Part shown: positions 49,311 to 58,273 of the stretch, piece by piece | How positions within the stretch are numbered: the first letter of the stretch is position 1 | Layout of the letters: every line of letters begins with the position of its first letter | Origin: Xanthobacteraceae bacterium | GTDB lineage: Bacteria > Pseudomonadota > Alphaproteobacteria > Rhizobiales > Xanthobacteraceae | Direction of reading: 5' to 3' | NCBI GenBank assembly: GCA_022844485.1 | Contig: JALHLQ010000002.1 | Location: forward strand, 62,001-126,000 | DNA length: 64,000 nt | Notes under the pieces: model-generated | What the model was told of the DNA's origin: nothing | The model's input: the letters and a program-made list of their open reading frames with translations, nothing else | Database searches by the model: none | Made by a program: the position numbers and the translations under genes

Positions 49311-50975
49311 ATGATCAGGCGCCCCCATCCCTGGGAGCGGACCTATCCTGCCGGCGTGCGCTGGGATGCGCCGATCGAGACGGGCACGATTCCCGCGCTG
49401 CTCGATCGGGCGGCCGGCAGTTTTGCGGACTGTGTGGTCCTGTCCTTTCGCCAGGTTCGCATCACCTATCGCGAGCTCCGGGCCTGGGCCGACGGACTTG
49501 CGGCCGGGCTGATCGCGCAGGGCATCGGCTGTGGCGCAACCGTCGGCCTGTATCTGCCCAATGTCCCGTATCACCCGGTCGCGTTCTTTGCCGTCGCGCG
49601 CACGGGCGCGAAGATCGTCCACTTGAGCCCGCTCGACGCCGAGCGGGAATTGGCGCACAAGCTCCAAGACAGCGCCGCGCGCACGGTGATCACGACGAAC
49701 CTGCCGCCGCTCTTGCCGATGGCACGACGTCTGCGAGCCGCGGGACTTGTCGACCATCTTCTTGTCGGCGAGGACGAGCGCTGGGGCATGGGGGATCTCA
49801 CGCCCACAGCGACCGAGGACGGCGAGGACTCGCTCTCTGCGATGATGGAAAAACGGTCCGCCGGCCCATGGCCGGCCATCGACGAGAACGACGTGGTGCT
49901 GCTGCAATATACGGGCGGCACGACCGGCGCGCCCAAAGCCGCCATGCTGACGCATGCCAATCTCACCGCAGCCGTGTCGAGCTATGAGGCGTGGTTTCGC
50001 GGGCAGGGCCTGAGCGTCCCGGGCGAAGATCGGGCGATCTGCGTCTTGCCGCTGTTCCATATCTTCGGCGTGACCGCGGTGATGCTGCGGCATATCCACA
50101 ACGGCAACGAGATGATCCTGCACCAGCGCTTCGACGCCGAGGCCGTGCTGCGCGACTTCGAGGAGAAGCAGGCGACGACGATGGCGGGCGTACCCACCAT
50201 GTGGATCGCGCTGACCACGCGGCCGGACATCGACAAGCGCGACCTTTCGTCGATCCGGTTTTGCAGCTCGGGCGGGGCGCCGCTCGCGCCGGAAATCAGC
50301 GAGCGTTTCCGGCGGCTGACCGGCGCTCCCTTGTGCAACGGCTGGGGCCTGACGGAAACCGCGCCGGCGGCGACGAACTATTCGCATCACGGGGCGGTCA
50401 AGCCGGGCTCGGTCGGGCAGCCCTTGCCGGGAATCACGGTCGAGATCGTGGCGCTCGACGATCCGCATCGCGTGCTCGCGCCCGGCGAAATCGGCGAACT
50501 GCGCGTCAAGGGTCCGAACGTGATGCAAGGCTACTGGAACAGGCCGGAGGACAACGCGGCCGCCTTCGCGGATGGCGGCTTTCTCACCGGCGATATCGGC
50601 ACGATGGACGAGGACGGTTATTTCTTTATCGTGGACCGGAAGAAGGACATGATCATCTCGGGCGGCTTCAACGTCTATCCGACGATGATCGAGCATGCGA
50701 TCTACGAGCATGCGGATGTGGAGGAAGTCATTGTGATCGGCGTGCCGGATGCCTACCGGGGCGAGGCGGCAAAGGCGTTCGTGAAGCTGCGGGCGGGCGC
50801 GCCGGCGCTGACGCTCGAAGCGCTGCAGGCGTTTCTGTCCGACAAAATCGGGCGGCATGAGATGCCGGCGGCGCTCGAAATCCGCGATGCGCTGCCGCGG
50901 ACGACGGTCGGGAAATTGTCCAAACTCGCATTGATGGAAGAGGAACGGCGCCGTGGACCTGCGCTTCACGCCTGA
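49311..50975 (+). CDS. Acyl-CoA ligase (PimA-like, AMP-binding)
   Basis: A 554-residue ANL ligase starting RRPHPWERTYPAGVRWDAPI, a form seen in pimeloyl-CoA/dicarboxylate ligases next to pimCD genes (from memory). The ATP loop YTGGTTGAPK spans about 198-208, NGWGLTETAPA is A5, GDIGTMDEDGY is A7, VDRKKDMIISGGFNVYP is A8, and GKLSKL near 535 holds the adenylation Lys. It is 3 nt after the bifunctional gene and overlaps the next gene by 23 nt. It should activate a medium or long dicarboxylic or fatty acid, and the exact chain is not predictable. Confidence 0.9.
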   Translation: MIRRPHPWERTYPAGVRWDAPIETGTIPALLDRAAGSFADCVVLSFRQVRITYRELRAWADGLAAGLIAQGIGCGATVGLYLPNVPYHPVAFFAVARTGAKIVHLSPLDAERELAHKLQDSAARTVITTNLPPLLPMARRLRAAGLVDHLLVGEDERWGMGDLTPTATEDGEDSLSAMMEKRSAGPWPAIDENDVVLLQYTGGTTGAPKAAMLTHANLTAAVSSYEAWFRGQGLSVPGEDRAICVLPLFHIFGVTAVMLRHIHNGNEMILHQRFDAEAVLRDFEEKQATTMAGVPTMWIALTTRPDIDKRDLSSIRFCSSGGAPLAPEISERFRRLTGAPLCNGWGLTETAPAATNYSHHGAVKPGSVGQPLPGITVEIVALDDPHRVLAPGEIGELRVKGPNVMQGYWNRPEDNAAAFADGGFLTGDIGTMDEDGYFFIVDRKKDMIISGGFNVYPTMIEHAIYEHADVEEVIVIGVPDAYRGEAAKAFVKLRAGAPALTLEALQAFLSDKIGRHEMPAALEIRDALPRTTVGKLSKLALMEEERRRGPALHA

Positions 50976-52152
50976 GGAGATCGCCTTTCGCGACGAGGTG
51001 CGCGCGTTCTGCCGCGACGCGCTGCCCGCCGCGATCCGCGAGAAGATGATCGCGTTGCGCAAGCTCGACAAGGACGACATCGTCACTTGGCAGCGCATTC
51101 TCAACGCCAAGGGTTGGGCGGTGCCGCACTGGCCGCTTGAATGGGGCGGCACCGGATGGGACGGCGTGAAGCTCTACATCTTTCGCGAGGAGATGCAGCT
51201 TGCGCCCGCGCCGGAGGCGCTTCCGTTCAATGTCAGCATGGTCGGGCCGGTGATCGCCGCCTTCGGCAGCGAGGCGCAGAAGCGCCGCTTCCTGCCGCGG
51301 ATGGCCAATCTCGACGATTGGTGGTGCCAGGGTTTTTCCGAACCGGACGCGGGCTCCGACCTCGCCTCGCTGAAAACGACCGCGCGGCGCGAGGGCGACC
51401 ACTACATCGTCAACGGGCAGAAAACCTGGACGACGCTCGCGCAATATGCCGACTGGATCTTCTGTCTCGTGCGAACGAACCCGGCGGCGAAAAAGCAGGA
51501 AGGAATTTCGTTTCTCCTGATCGACATGAAGAGCCCCGGCGTCACCGTGCGCCCGATCGTCACGATCGACGGCGGACGCGAGGTGAACGAGGTTTTTTTC
51601 GACGACGTGCGGGTGCCCGTTGAAAATCTCGTCGGGGACGAGAACAAAGGCTGGGACTACGCCAAATTCCTGCTCGGCAATGAGCGGAGCGGCATCGCGC
51701 GCATCGGCATCTCGAAGGCACGGCTGCGGCGGCTGAAACAGCTTGCCGCCGTGGAGCGCGCCGGCGGCCGGCCGCTGCTCGAAGACCCCCGCTTCGCCGC
51801 GAAGATTGCCGCGGTCGAAGTCGAGTTGAAGGCGCTGGAGATGACGCAGCTGCGCGTGCTTTCCGCCGACCGCCACCGCAAGGACAACCGGCCGGATCCG
51901 GCGTCGTCGATCCTGAAGATCAAGGGCTCCGAACTGCAGCAGACGATCAGCGAATTGTTGCTGGAGGTCGTGGGTCCCTACGCGCTTCCCGATCAGATGG
52001 CGCAGGAGGACCGCTGGAACGAGCCGCCGGTCGGCCCGGACTGGGCGGGGCCGCTCGCGCCGCATTACTTCAACTGGCGCAAGGTCTCGATTTATGGCGG
52101 CTCGAACGAGATCCAGAAGAACATCATCGCCAAGGCGATCATGGGGTTGTGA
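50953..52152 (+). CDS. Acyl-CoA dehydrogenase, PimC-like large subunit
   Basis: A 399-residue acyl-CoA dehydrogenase starting LRFTPEEIAFRDEVRAF. HWPLEWGGTGWDGVK and FSEPDAGSDLASLKT are family segments, and the C-terminus is YGGSNEIQKNIIAKAIMGL. The usual EGT catalytic Glu is replaced by GSNE in this group, which forms a complex with a smaller, diverged partner. The start is GTG 50953, overlapping the ligase end. It directly precedes the PimD-like gene with no gap. It should oxidise a dicarboxylyl- or fatty acyl-CoA at the alpha-beta position. Confidence 0.9.
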   Translation: MDLRFTPEEIAFRDEVRAFCRDALPAAIREKMIALRKLDKDDIVTWQRILNAKGWAVPHWPLEWGGTGWDGVKLYIFREEMQLAPAPEALPFNVSMVGPVIAAFGSEAQKRRFLPRMANLDDWWCQGFSEPDAGSDLASLKTTARREGDHYIVNGQKTWTTLAQYADWIFCLVRTNPAAKKQEGISFLLIDMKSPGVTVRPIVTIDGGREVNEVFFDDVRVPVENLVGDENKGWDYAKFLLGNERSGIARIGISKARLRRLKQLAAVERAGGRPLLEDPRFAAKIAAVEVELKALEMTQLRVLSADRHRKDNRPDPASSILKIKGSELQQTISELLLEVVGPYALPDQMAQEDRWNEPPVGPDWAGPLAPHYFNWRKVSIYGGSNEIQKNIIAKAIMGL

Positions 52153-53301
52153 ATGGATTTCGATCTGTCCGACGAACAACGGCTTCTGCGCGACAGCGTC
52201 GAGCGGCTGCTCGGGGACACTTACGATTTCGAGACGCGCCAACGCGTCTTGCGCGAGCCGGACGGCTTCAGCCGCACGGCTTGGCGCGCCTATGCGGAAC
52301 TGGGGCTCCTGGGGCTGCCCTTCGCGGAGGAGGACGGCGGATTCGGCGGCGGTGCGGTCGAGACCATGATCGTCGCCGAAGCGTTCGGACGCGCGCTTGC
52401 GCTCGAACCCTTCTTCGCGACCGTCGTGCTCGGCGGCGGGGTTCTGCGGCATGGCGCAGACGGCGAGATGCGGGCGGCGCTGATTCCGCAGATCACGTCC
52501 GGCGAATGGCTGCTCGCGCTCGCCCATTCAGAACGGCAGGCGCGTTACGACCTCGCGGATGTCGAAACGCGCGCGCGCAAGGATGACGGCGGTTTCATCA
52601 TCGACGGCGAGAAGAGCCTCGTCCTGCATGGAGACGTCGCGGACCGGCTGATCGTGAGCGTACGCCTCTCGGGCGGGCCGCGGGATGAGAGGGGGCTTGC
52701 GCTCTTTCTGGTCGATGCGAATGCGGCCGGCGTGTCGCGCCGCGGCTACCGCACCGTGGATGGACTTCGCGCCGCGGAAGTGACGTTTTCGAACGTGCGC
52801 GTCGGGGCAGACGCGGCCATCGGGGAAGCGGGCGCGGCCTTCCCGATCATCGCCCGCGTGGCGGACGAGGCGATCGCCTTTCTCGCCGCCGAGGCGGTCG
52901 GCGCGATGAGCGCGATGCACGAGCTCACTGTCGATTACCTGAAGACGCGCAAGCAATTCGGGGTGCCGATCGGCAGCTTCCAGGCGTTGCAGCATCGCGC
53001 GGCGGACATGCTGATCGCGCTGGAGCAGGCGCGCAGCATGGCCATGTTCGCGACCATGATGACGGACGAGCCGGACGCCCGGGAGCGCCGCAAGGCGATG
53101 GCGGCGGCCAAGGTCCAGATCGGCCGCTCGGGCCGCATTGTCGGGCAGGGCGCCGTGCAGCTCCACGGCGGGATCGGCATGACGATGGAGTACAAGGTGG
53201 GCCACTACTTCAAGCGAATGACCGCCATCGATGCCCTGTTCGGGGATGCCGATCACCACCTTGGATTGCTCGCCGCCTCCGGCGGGCTCGACGCGGCCTA
53301 G
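52153..53301 (+). CDS. Acyl-CoA dehydrogenase, PimD-like small subunit
   Basis: A 382-residue acyl-CoA dehydrogenase starting MDFDLSDEQRLLRDSVERLL. LGLLGLPFAEEDGGFGGG, LKTRKQFGVPIGSFQALQHR and VQLHGGIGMTMEYKVGHYFKR are family segments, and the last reads DALFGDADHH instead of a catalytic EGT. It is expected to act with the PimC-like subunit, whose gene ends at its ATG. The stop codon is immediately followed by a 134-bp imperfect palindrome, which may mark the end of this transcription unit. Confidence 0.9.
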   Translation: MDFDLSDEQRLLRDSVERLLGDTYDFETRQRVLREPDGFSRTAWRAYAELGLLGLPFAEEDGGFGGGAVETMIVAEAFGRALALEPFFATVVLGGGVLRHGADGEMRAALIPQITSGEWLLALAHSERQARYDLADVETRARKDDGGFIIDGEKSLVLHGDVADRLIVSVRLSGGPRDERGLALFLVDANAAGVSRRGYRTVDGLRAAEVTFSNVRVGADAAIGEAGAAFPIIARVADEAIAFLAAEAVGAMSAMHELTVDYLKTRKQFGVPIGSFQALQHRAADMLIALEQARSMAMFATMMTDEPDARERRKAMAAAKVQIGRSGRIVGQGAVQLHGGIGMTMEYKVGHYFKRMTAIDALFGDADHHLGLLAASGGLDAA

Positions 53302-53435
53302 CTAGTGTGGCGGTTCGGAAGTCCGCATCATTCTTGCGGCCTCCTCACGGGCCGCTCGCGCGGGGAAGACCTCCCCGGCTTTCGCGAAGCTCAAGCTGGG
53401 CTATAACCATGCGAACTTCGGAATCGGGACACTAG
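53302..53435. repeat. 134-bp imperfect palindrome with long terminal inverted repeats (MITE-like)
   Basis: The element begins CTAGTGT at 53302 and ends ACACTAG at 53435. Read inward, the outer 36 bases of one strand and the reverse complement of the other end match at 27 positions. A short inner stem (CGGGGA/TCCCCG around 53360-53377) and TCGCG/CGCGA arms could fold the whole unit into one long hairpin. It carries no ORF and starts one base after the acyl-CoA dehydrogenase stop. No target duplication is visible. It may be a mobile or amplified intergenic repeat, and may also end transcription. Confidence 0.6.
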
Positions 53436-53526
53436 ACGCGAATTGACTTCACCTTCGGTGCCCCGCAACCTTGCCGAACCATAACGAAGCCGCCGACTGC
53501 ATCGGGGCTGTTCAGGGAGGATGATC

Positions 53527-54483
53527 ATGGTCCGTATACTTCTGGTCGCGGTGGCGACCGTACTGTGGGTCGGCGCCGCTGCCGCGCAGGAGGTGACGCT
53601 CCGCGCGGTGAGCGCGTTTGCCGAAGGTACGCGCTTTTCGCGCAACTTCGAGCGTTTCATCGAGAAGGTGAACAAAGATGGCAAGGGCGTGGTCCAGATC
53701 AACTATATCGGCGGCCCTCGCGCGATGCCGCCGTTCGAGGTCGGCAATGCGGTGCGCTCCGGCGTGGTCGACATGGCGAACGTGACCGGCGCGTTCTATA
53801 CGAACCTGATGCCGGAGGCCGACGCGTTGAAGCTTCTGCGCAAGCCTTGGGCGGAGTTGCGCAGGAACGGCACCTACGACTTCGTCAACAAGCTGCACAA
53901 TGAGCGGCTGAATGCGCATTTCCTCGCCAGCACTGGCAGCAACATTCCCTTCCATATCTACCTCAACAAGAAGGTCGACAAGTACGACTTCACCGGCCTG
54001 AAAATCCGCGTGACGCCGGTTTACAAGGAGCTTGTCGAAGCCCTTGGCGGCGCGGCGGTGACCACGGCGCCCGGCGAGGTGCATACGGCGCTCGAGCGCG
54101 GCGTCGTCGACGGGTACGGCTGGCCCTTGCACGGCATCTTCGACCTCGGCTGGCACGAGGTGACGAAGTTCCGCCTCGATCCCGGCTTCTACGGCGTCGA
54201 AGTGAACGTGCTCGTCAACCTGCCGAAGTGGCGCTCGCTCAACGATGCGCAGCGCAAGGTGCTGAGCGACGCCGCGCTCTGGCTGGAAGGCCTGGATGCG
54301 GAAAACCCGCGCGAGAGCGCATCCGAGGACGAGCGCCAGAAGAAGCAGGGCATCCAGGTGATCAAGTTGTCCGACGTGGATGCCAGGCGGTTCCTTGAGC
54401 GCGCCGACGAGGTGGCCTGGGCCTCGGTGATCAAGCGCAGTCCCGATGCCGGGGCGCAACTGAAGAAGCTTGCCACGCAGTGA
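53527..54483 (+). CDS. TRAP transporter solute-binding protein (DctP family)
   Basis: A 318-residue periplasmic protein. The signal peptide MVRILLVAVATVLWVGAAAA ends before QEVTLRAVSAF. EGTRFSRNFERFIEKVNKDGKG and FTGLKIRVTPVYKELVEALGGAAV are DctP family segments, the second with the Arg that pairs with a ligand carboxylate. ATG 53527 is chosen because GGGAGG ends 6 nt upstream, whereas ATG 53521 would touch it. Its stop overlaps the small permease gene (GTGA). Ligands of DctP proteins are usually organic acids. The pim-like genes upstream suggest a dicarboxylate, but this is inference. Confidence 0.92.
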   Translation: MVRILLVAVATVLWVGAAAAQEVTLRAVSAFAEGTRFSRNFERFIEKVNKDGKGVVQINYIGGPRAMPPFEVGNAVRSGVVDMANVTGAFYTNLMPEADALKLLRKPWAELRRNGTYDFVNKLHNERLNAHFLASTGSNIPFHIYLNKKVDKYDFTGLKIRVTPVYKELVEALGGAAVTTAPGEVHTALERGVVDGYGWPLHGIFDLGWHEVTKFRLDPGFYGVEVNVLVNLPKWRSLNDAQRKVLSDAALWLEGLDAENPRESASEDERQKKQGIQVIKLSDVDARRFLERADEVAWASVIKRSPDAGAQLKKLATQ

Positions 54484-55010
54484 CCGGGGCCGTGGCGCGA
54501 CTGCACGCGAAGCTCGGGCAATTTTTTGCGGCGCTGGCGCTGGTCAGCGCCGCGCTCGTGTTCGCCATGGTCGTGCTGATCACGGTCAATGTCGCGCTGC
54601 GGGGAAGCGGGCTCTCCGGCATCGTGTGGACCGACGAGGTGTCGGAATATGCGCTGTACGCGCTGACGCTGCTTGCAGCGCCCTGGCTACTGCATCGCTC
54701 CGCGCATATCCGCGTCGACGTTCTGCTCATCTCGCTGCCGGCCCGCATGGGCTGGATGCTGGAGATCATCGCCGACATGATGGGTCTTGCCGTGTGCCTC
54801 ATCTTTGTCCGATACGGCGCCGCCGCCGCACTCGAGAGCGCGCGGCTCGGCTCGCTCACCATCAAATCGCTCGTCTTTCCCGAATGGTGGCTGATCGCGC
54901 CGCTGCCCGCCGTGTTCCTTCTGCTTGCGGTCGAGTTCGTTTTCAGGCTGCAGCGTGCCGTGAGCGGCCCGCGCCAGCCGACGCGTTCCAGCGCCGCCGG
55001 GCTCGCCTGA
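54480..55010 (+). CDS. TRAP transporter small permease (DctQ family)
   Basis: A 176-residue inner-membrane protein with four predicted helices. It has VNVALRGSGLSGIVWTDEVSEYAL, the DctQ segment near 35-60, and HIRVDVLL, a family motif. The start is GTG 54480, overlapping the DctP stop by 4 nt. It forms the membrane complex with the large permease that follows, overlapping it by 1 nt. Confidence 0.93.
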   Translation: MTGAVARLHAKLGQFFAALALVSAALVFAMVVLITVNVALRGSGLSGIVWTDEVSEYALYALTLLAAPWLLHRSAHIRVDVLLISLPARMGWMLEIIADMMGLAVCLIFVRYGAAAALESARLGSLTIKSLVFPEWWLIAPLPAVFLLLAVEFVFRLQRAVSGPRQPTRSSAAGLA

Positions 55011-56329
55011 TGATGGCGTGGGGCGACGCCGCGACGATCCTCCTCGGCGGCATGGCGGTCGCGCTCGCGATCGGCATGCCGGTCGCGTTCGCGTTTCTCG
55101 GCATCAATCTGATCGGCGCCATTCTCTTTCTCGGCGGCGAGCCCGGCTTGAACCAGCTTGCGCGCAACGCCATAACCTCGGTCACGAGCTTTTCGCTGAC
55201 GCCCATCGTGTTCTTCATCCTGATGGGCGAGATCCTTTTCCACACCGGAATGGCGTTCCGCGCCATCGATGGCGTCGAGCGCTTGATTCTGCGCGTGCCG
55301 GGGCGCCTCGCCGTGGTCGCCGTCACCGCGGGAACGATCTTCTCCGCCATCTCCGGTTCGACCATCGCCACGACCGCGCTGCTCGGAACCTTGCTCCTTC
55401 CGCGCATGCTCGAGCGGCGCTATGAACCGCGCATGGCGATGGGGCCGATCATGGCGATCGGCGGCGTCGACATGCTGATCCCGCCCTCGGCGCTCACCGT
55501 GCTGCTCGGAAGCCTTGCCGGAATCTCGATCTCGAAGCTGTTGATCGCGGGCATCGTACCCGGTCTGATCCTCAGCGCGATCTTCCTCGCTTTCATCGTC
55601 TTGCGCTGCTGGATCAATCCGGAACTCGCGCCGAGCGACGACTATGAGGGCGAGCGCGGATGGAAACGCTGGCGGCCGTTCATCATCTATGTCCTGCCCT
55701 TGGTGTTCATTTTCGTTTTCGTGATCGGCTCCATGTCGGCCGGCTTCGCAACGCCGACCGAAGCCGCGGCCATCGGCGCCGCCGCCTCGGTCCTCGCCGC
55801 CGGGCTCTATGGCATGCTGTCGCTGGGGGCGCTGCGCAAGGCGCTGCTGGAAACAATCGCAATCTCGGGCGCGATCCTCTTCATCATTCTCGCCTCCACC
55901 ACCTTCTCGCAGATCTTGAGCTTCTCCGGCGCGACGTCCGGCTTCATCGACATGGTGCGCGGACAAAATCTCGACGCCGCGACCGCGATGCTCGGGATGA
56001 TCCTGGTCCTTTTGCTGCTCGGGTGCTTTGTCGATCAGGTCAGCATGATGATGATCACGTTGCCGTTCTTCATGCCGATCGCGCTGCAGCTCGGCATGGA
56101 CCCGCTCTGGGTCGGGGTGATCTTCCTGATCTGCATGCAGCTTGGTTTGCTGACGCCGCCCTTCGGCCTCTTGCTGTTTACCATGAAGGGCGTCGCGCCG
56201 CCCTCGATCACCATGGGGCAGGTCTATGCTGCGGCCATGCCCTATGTCGGTTTCGGCTTTGTCGTGCTTTTCCTGATCTTCTTTTTCCCCGAACTCGCCA
56301 CCTGGCTGCCGAATGTCCTGATCCGGTGA
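55010..56329 (+). CDS. TRAP transporter large permease (DctM family)
   Basis: A 439-residue permease with about twelve membrane segments. ATILLGGMAVALAIGMPVAFAFLG is the N-terminal helix. FSAISGSTIATTALLGTLLLPRM and GGVDMLIPPSALTVLLGSLAG are the ion/ligand-binding hairpin regions, and SAGFATPTEAAAIGAAAS lies in the second half. ATG 55010 or 55013 is the start. It completes the DctPQM system beginning at 53527, the second TRAP system in the window and unfused, unlike the TAXI system at 32154. Confidence 0.94.
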   Translation: MMAWGDAATILLGGMAVALAIGMPVAFAFLGINLIGAILFLGGEPGLNQLARNAITSVTSFSLTPIVFFILMGEILFHTGMAFRAIDGVERLILRVPGRLAVVAVTAGTIFSAISGSTIATTALLGTLLLPRMLERRYEPRMAMGPIMAIGGVDMLIPPSALTVLLGSLAGISISKLLIAGIVPGLILSAIFLAFIVLRCWINPELAPSDDYEGERGWKRWRPFIIYVLPLVFIFVFVIGSMSAGFATPTEAAAIGAAASVLAAGLYGMLSLGALRKALLETIAISGAILFIILASTTFSQILSFSGATSGFIDMVRGQNLDAATAMLGMILVLLLLGCFVDQVSMMMITLPFFMPIALQLGMDPLWVGVIFLICMQLGLLTPPFGLLLFTMKGVAPPSITMGQVYAAAMPYVGFGFVVLFLIFFFPELATWLPNVLIR

Positions 56330-56427
56330 GGCGATCCTTTCATCATCTTCGGGAAAAGGGCGTCTCGGGCATTTCACACCGCGCCGGATTCGAATAGGGA
56401 AGGGCGCGGCTCGCGCAGGTGAACAGG

Positions 56428-57129
56428 ATGGCCAAAGGGATCGGGTTTCCGGATAAGGCGGCGATTGCGGAATTGACGGCCAAGATGCTGCTCGAGATCG
56501 AGGCGGTGCAATTCCGCCCCGAGAAGCCGTTCATCTTCACCTCGGGATGGGCGAGCCCGGTCTATACCGACTGCCGCAAGATCATCTCCTTCCCCCGCGT
56601 GCGCCAGACGCTCATCGACTTCGGCGTCGCCACCGTCGAGCGCGACGCCGGATTCGAACAGTTCGATGCGGTGGCGGGCGGCGAGACGGCGGGCATTCCC
56701 TTCGCCGCCTGGGTGGCGGATCGGCTGATGCTGCCGATGCAATACGTGCGCAAGAAGCCGAAAGGGTTCGGGCGCAACGCGCAGATCGAGGGCGTCGTGA
56801 CGGAGGGGCAGCGCGTCCTGCTGGTCGAGGACATGACGACCGACGGACGCAGCAAGGTGAATTTCTGCAACGCGCTACGCGAGGCCGGCACGCGCGTCGA
56901 TCACATCCTGGTGGTCTTCTTCTACGACATCTTTCCGCATGGACGGAAAGTGCTGGGCGACCTCGGCATCACGCTGCATGCGCTCGCGACCTGGTGGGAC
57001 GTGCTCGCGGCGGCGCGCGCGAGCGGCAAGTTCGACGCCTCGATGCTGAGCGAAGTCGAGCGTTTCATGCGCGATCCGCCCGGCTGGTCGAAAGCGCATG
57101 GCGGCGTCGGCGAGGCGCCTGGAGAGTAG
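56428..57129 (+). CDS. pyrE: Orotate phosphoribosyltransferase
   Basis: A 233-residue enzyme of de novo pyrimidine synthesis that joins orotate to PRPP to give [25 protein letters not shown] binds orotate near 32-53, and [17 protein letters not shown] is the PRPP-binding loop near 130-147. The flexible-loop Lys/Arg are in [11 protein letters not shown]. This is the longer alphaproteobacterial form with a C-terminal tail. ATG 56428 is chosen, and GTG 56419 is an in-frame alternative. The adjacent pyrD suggests a small pyrimidine unit; a 98-bp gap separates it from the TRAP genes. Confidence 0.95.
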   Translation: MAKGIGFPDKAAIAELTAKMLLEIEAVQFRPEKPFIFTSGWASPVYTDCRKIISFPRVRQTLIDFGVATVERDAGFEQFDAVAGGETAGIPFAAWVADRLMLPMQYVRKKPKGFGRNAQIEGVVTEGQRVLLVEDMTTDGRSKVNFCNALREAGTRVDHILVVFFYDIFPHGRKVLGDLGITLHALATWWDVLAAARASGKFDASMLSEVERFMRDPPGWSKAHGGVGEAPGE

Positions 57130-57153
57130 GCGAAGGAAAAAGTCTGCGACTGG

Positions 57154-57184
57154 CTTCGCCCTTTCCCAATGGGGAGAGGCGAAG
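57154..57184. repeat. Hairpin repeat between pyrE and pyrD
   Basis: CTTCGCCCTTTCCC (57154-57167) pairs with 57171-57184 over 14 positions around an AAT loop, with one C-A mismatch and two G-U pairs. It fills the 76-nt gap between the two pyr genes. It resembles the short CCTCTCCC-type intergenic repeats common in rhizobial genomes (from memory), and could act as attenuator or mRNA processing site. Confidence 0.45.
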
Positions 57185-57205
57185 AGGACTGAGAAAAACT
57201 CGTCA

Positions 57206-58270
57206 ATGCCCGATCTCTACTCCCTGTTTGCAAGACCGGCGCTGCGGTTCGTCTCGGCCGAACGCGGCCATCAGCTCGCCATCGCCGCGCTGAAGGCGGG
57301 GGTCGTCCCGGCGGACCGATCGCCCGACGACCCGATCCTCGCCACGCGCGTGTTCGATCTCGGCTTTCCCAATCCGGTCGGGCTCGCGGCCGGCTTCGAC
57401 AAGGATGCCGAGGTGATCGAAGAGTGCCTTTCGCTCGGCTTCGGCTTCGTCGAGGCCGGCACGGTGACGCCGAAACCGCAGCCGGGGAATCCGCGCCCGC
57501 GGGCATTCCGGCTGGAGGAGGACGAAGCCGTCATCAATCGCTACGGCTTCAACAGCGGCGGGCTCGATGCCTTCGCGGCGCGGCTCAAGGCGCGGCTCGC
57601 GCGCGGCTCGCGCGGCGTTCTCGGCGCCAATGTCGGGAAGAACAAGGATACGGCGGACGCGGCGGCCGATTACGTCGCCGGCGTCGAGGCGGTCGCGCCC
57701 TATGCCGACTACATCGTCATCAACATTTCCTCGCCGAACACGCCGGGGCTGCGCGATTTGCAGGCGCGCGGCGAGATGGAGCGGCTGGCGAGAGCGGTCG
57801 TGGACGCGCGGTCGCGGCTGCGCTCCAAGCTGCCGCTGCTCGTAAAAGTCGCGCCCGATCTCAGCGAGGCGGAGATCGAGGCCATTGCCGGCGTCGTGCT
57901 CGCGGCAGGGATCGACGGATTGATCGTCAGCAACACCACGCTGGTTCGGCCGCCGGATCTGAGGAGCCCGCATCGAAACGAAGCGGGCGGGCTGTCTGGA
58001 CGTCCGCTGATGAGGTTGTCGACGCAATGCCTTGCCGCGTTTCATCGCGCGACGCAGGGGCGCATCCCGCTCGTCGGCTGCGGCGGCATTTCGTCGGGCG
58101 CCGATGCGTACCGGAAGATCCGCGCGGGCGCGTCGCTGGTGCAGCTCTACACCGCGATGGTCTTTCAGGGCCCCGGTATCGTCGGCCGCATCAAACGCGA
58201 ATTGGCCGATTGTCTGCGCGCGGATGGATTCACGAGCGTGGCCCAGGCTGTCGGAGCTGACCTGCGATGA
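57206..58270 (+). CDS. pyrD: Dihydroorotate dehydrogenase, class 2 (quinone-dependent)
   Basis: A 354-residue FMN enzyme on the inner membrane that oxidises dihydroorotate to orotate with a quinone. The N-terminal amphipathic region (1-40) is the class 2 membrane-associating part. FPNPVGLAAGFDKDAEV, GFVEAGTVTPKPQPGNPRPR and NISSPNTPGLRDLQ (with the catalytic Ser) are class 2 segments, and VGCGGISSGADAYRKIRAGA binds FMN phosphate. ATG 57206 fits the family start. It converges with the PaaI-like gene 3 bp downstream. Confidence 0.96.
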   Translation: MPDLYSLFARPALRFVSAERGHQLAIAALKAGVVPADRSPDDPILATRVFDLGFPNPVGLAAGFDKDAEVIEECLSLGFGFVEAGTVTPKPQPGNPRPRAFRLEEDEAVINRYGFNSGGLDAFAARLKARLARGSRGVLGANVGKNKDTADAAADYVAGVEAVAPYADYIVINISSPNTPGLRDLQARGEMERLARAVVDARSRLRSKLPLLVKVAPDLSEAEIEAIAGVVLAAGIDGLIVSNTTLVRPPDLRSPHRNEAGGLSGRPLMRLSTQCLAAFHRATQGRIPLVGCGGISSGADAYRKIRAGASLVQLYTAMVFQGPGIVGRIKRELADCLRADGFTSVAQAVGADLR

Positions 58271-58273
58271 GTT

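Noticed and set aside
48453-51152. An 899-codon minus-strand frame over the pimF/pimA-like region
   Set aside because: Shadow of the bifunctional beta-oxidation and ligase genes, without a ribosome site or recognisable domain.
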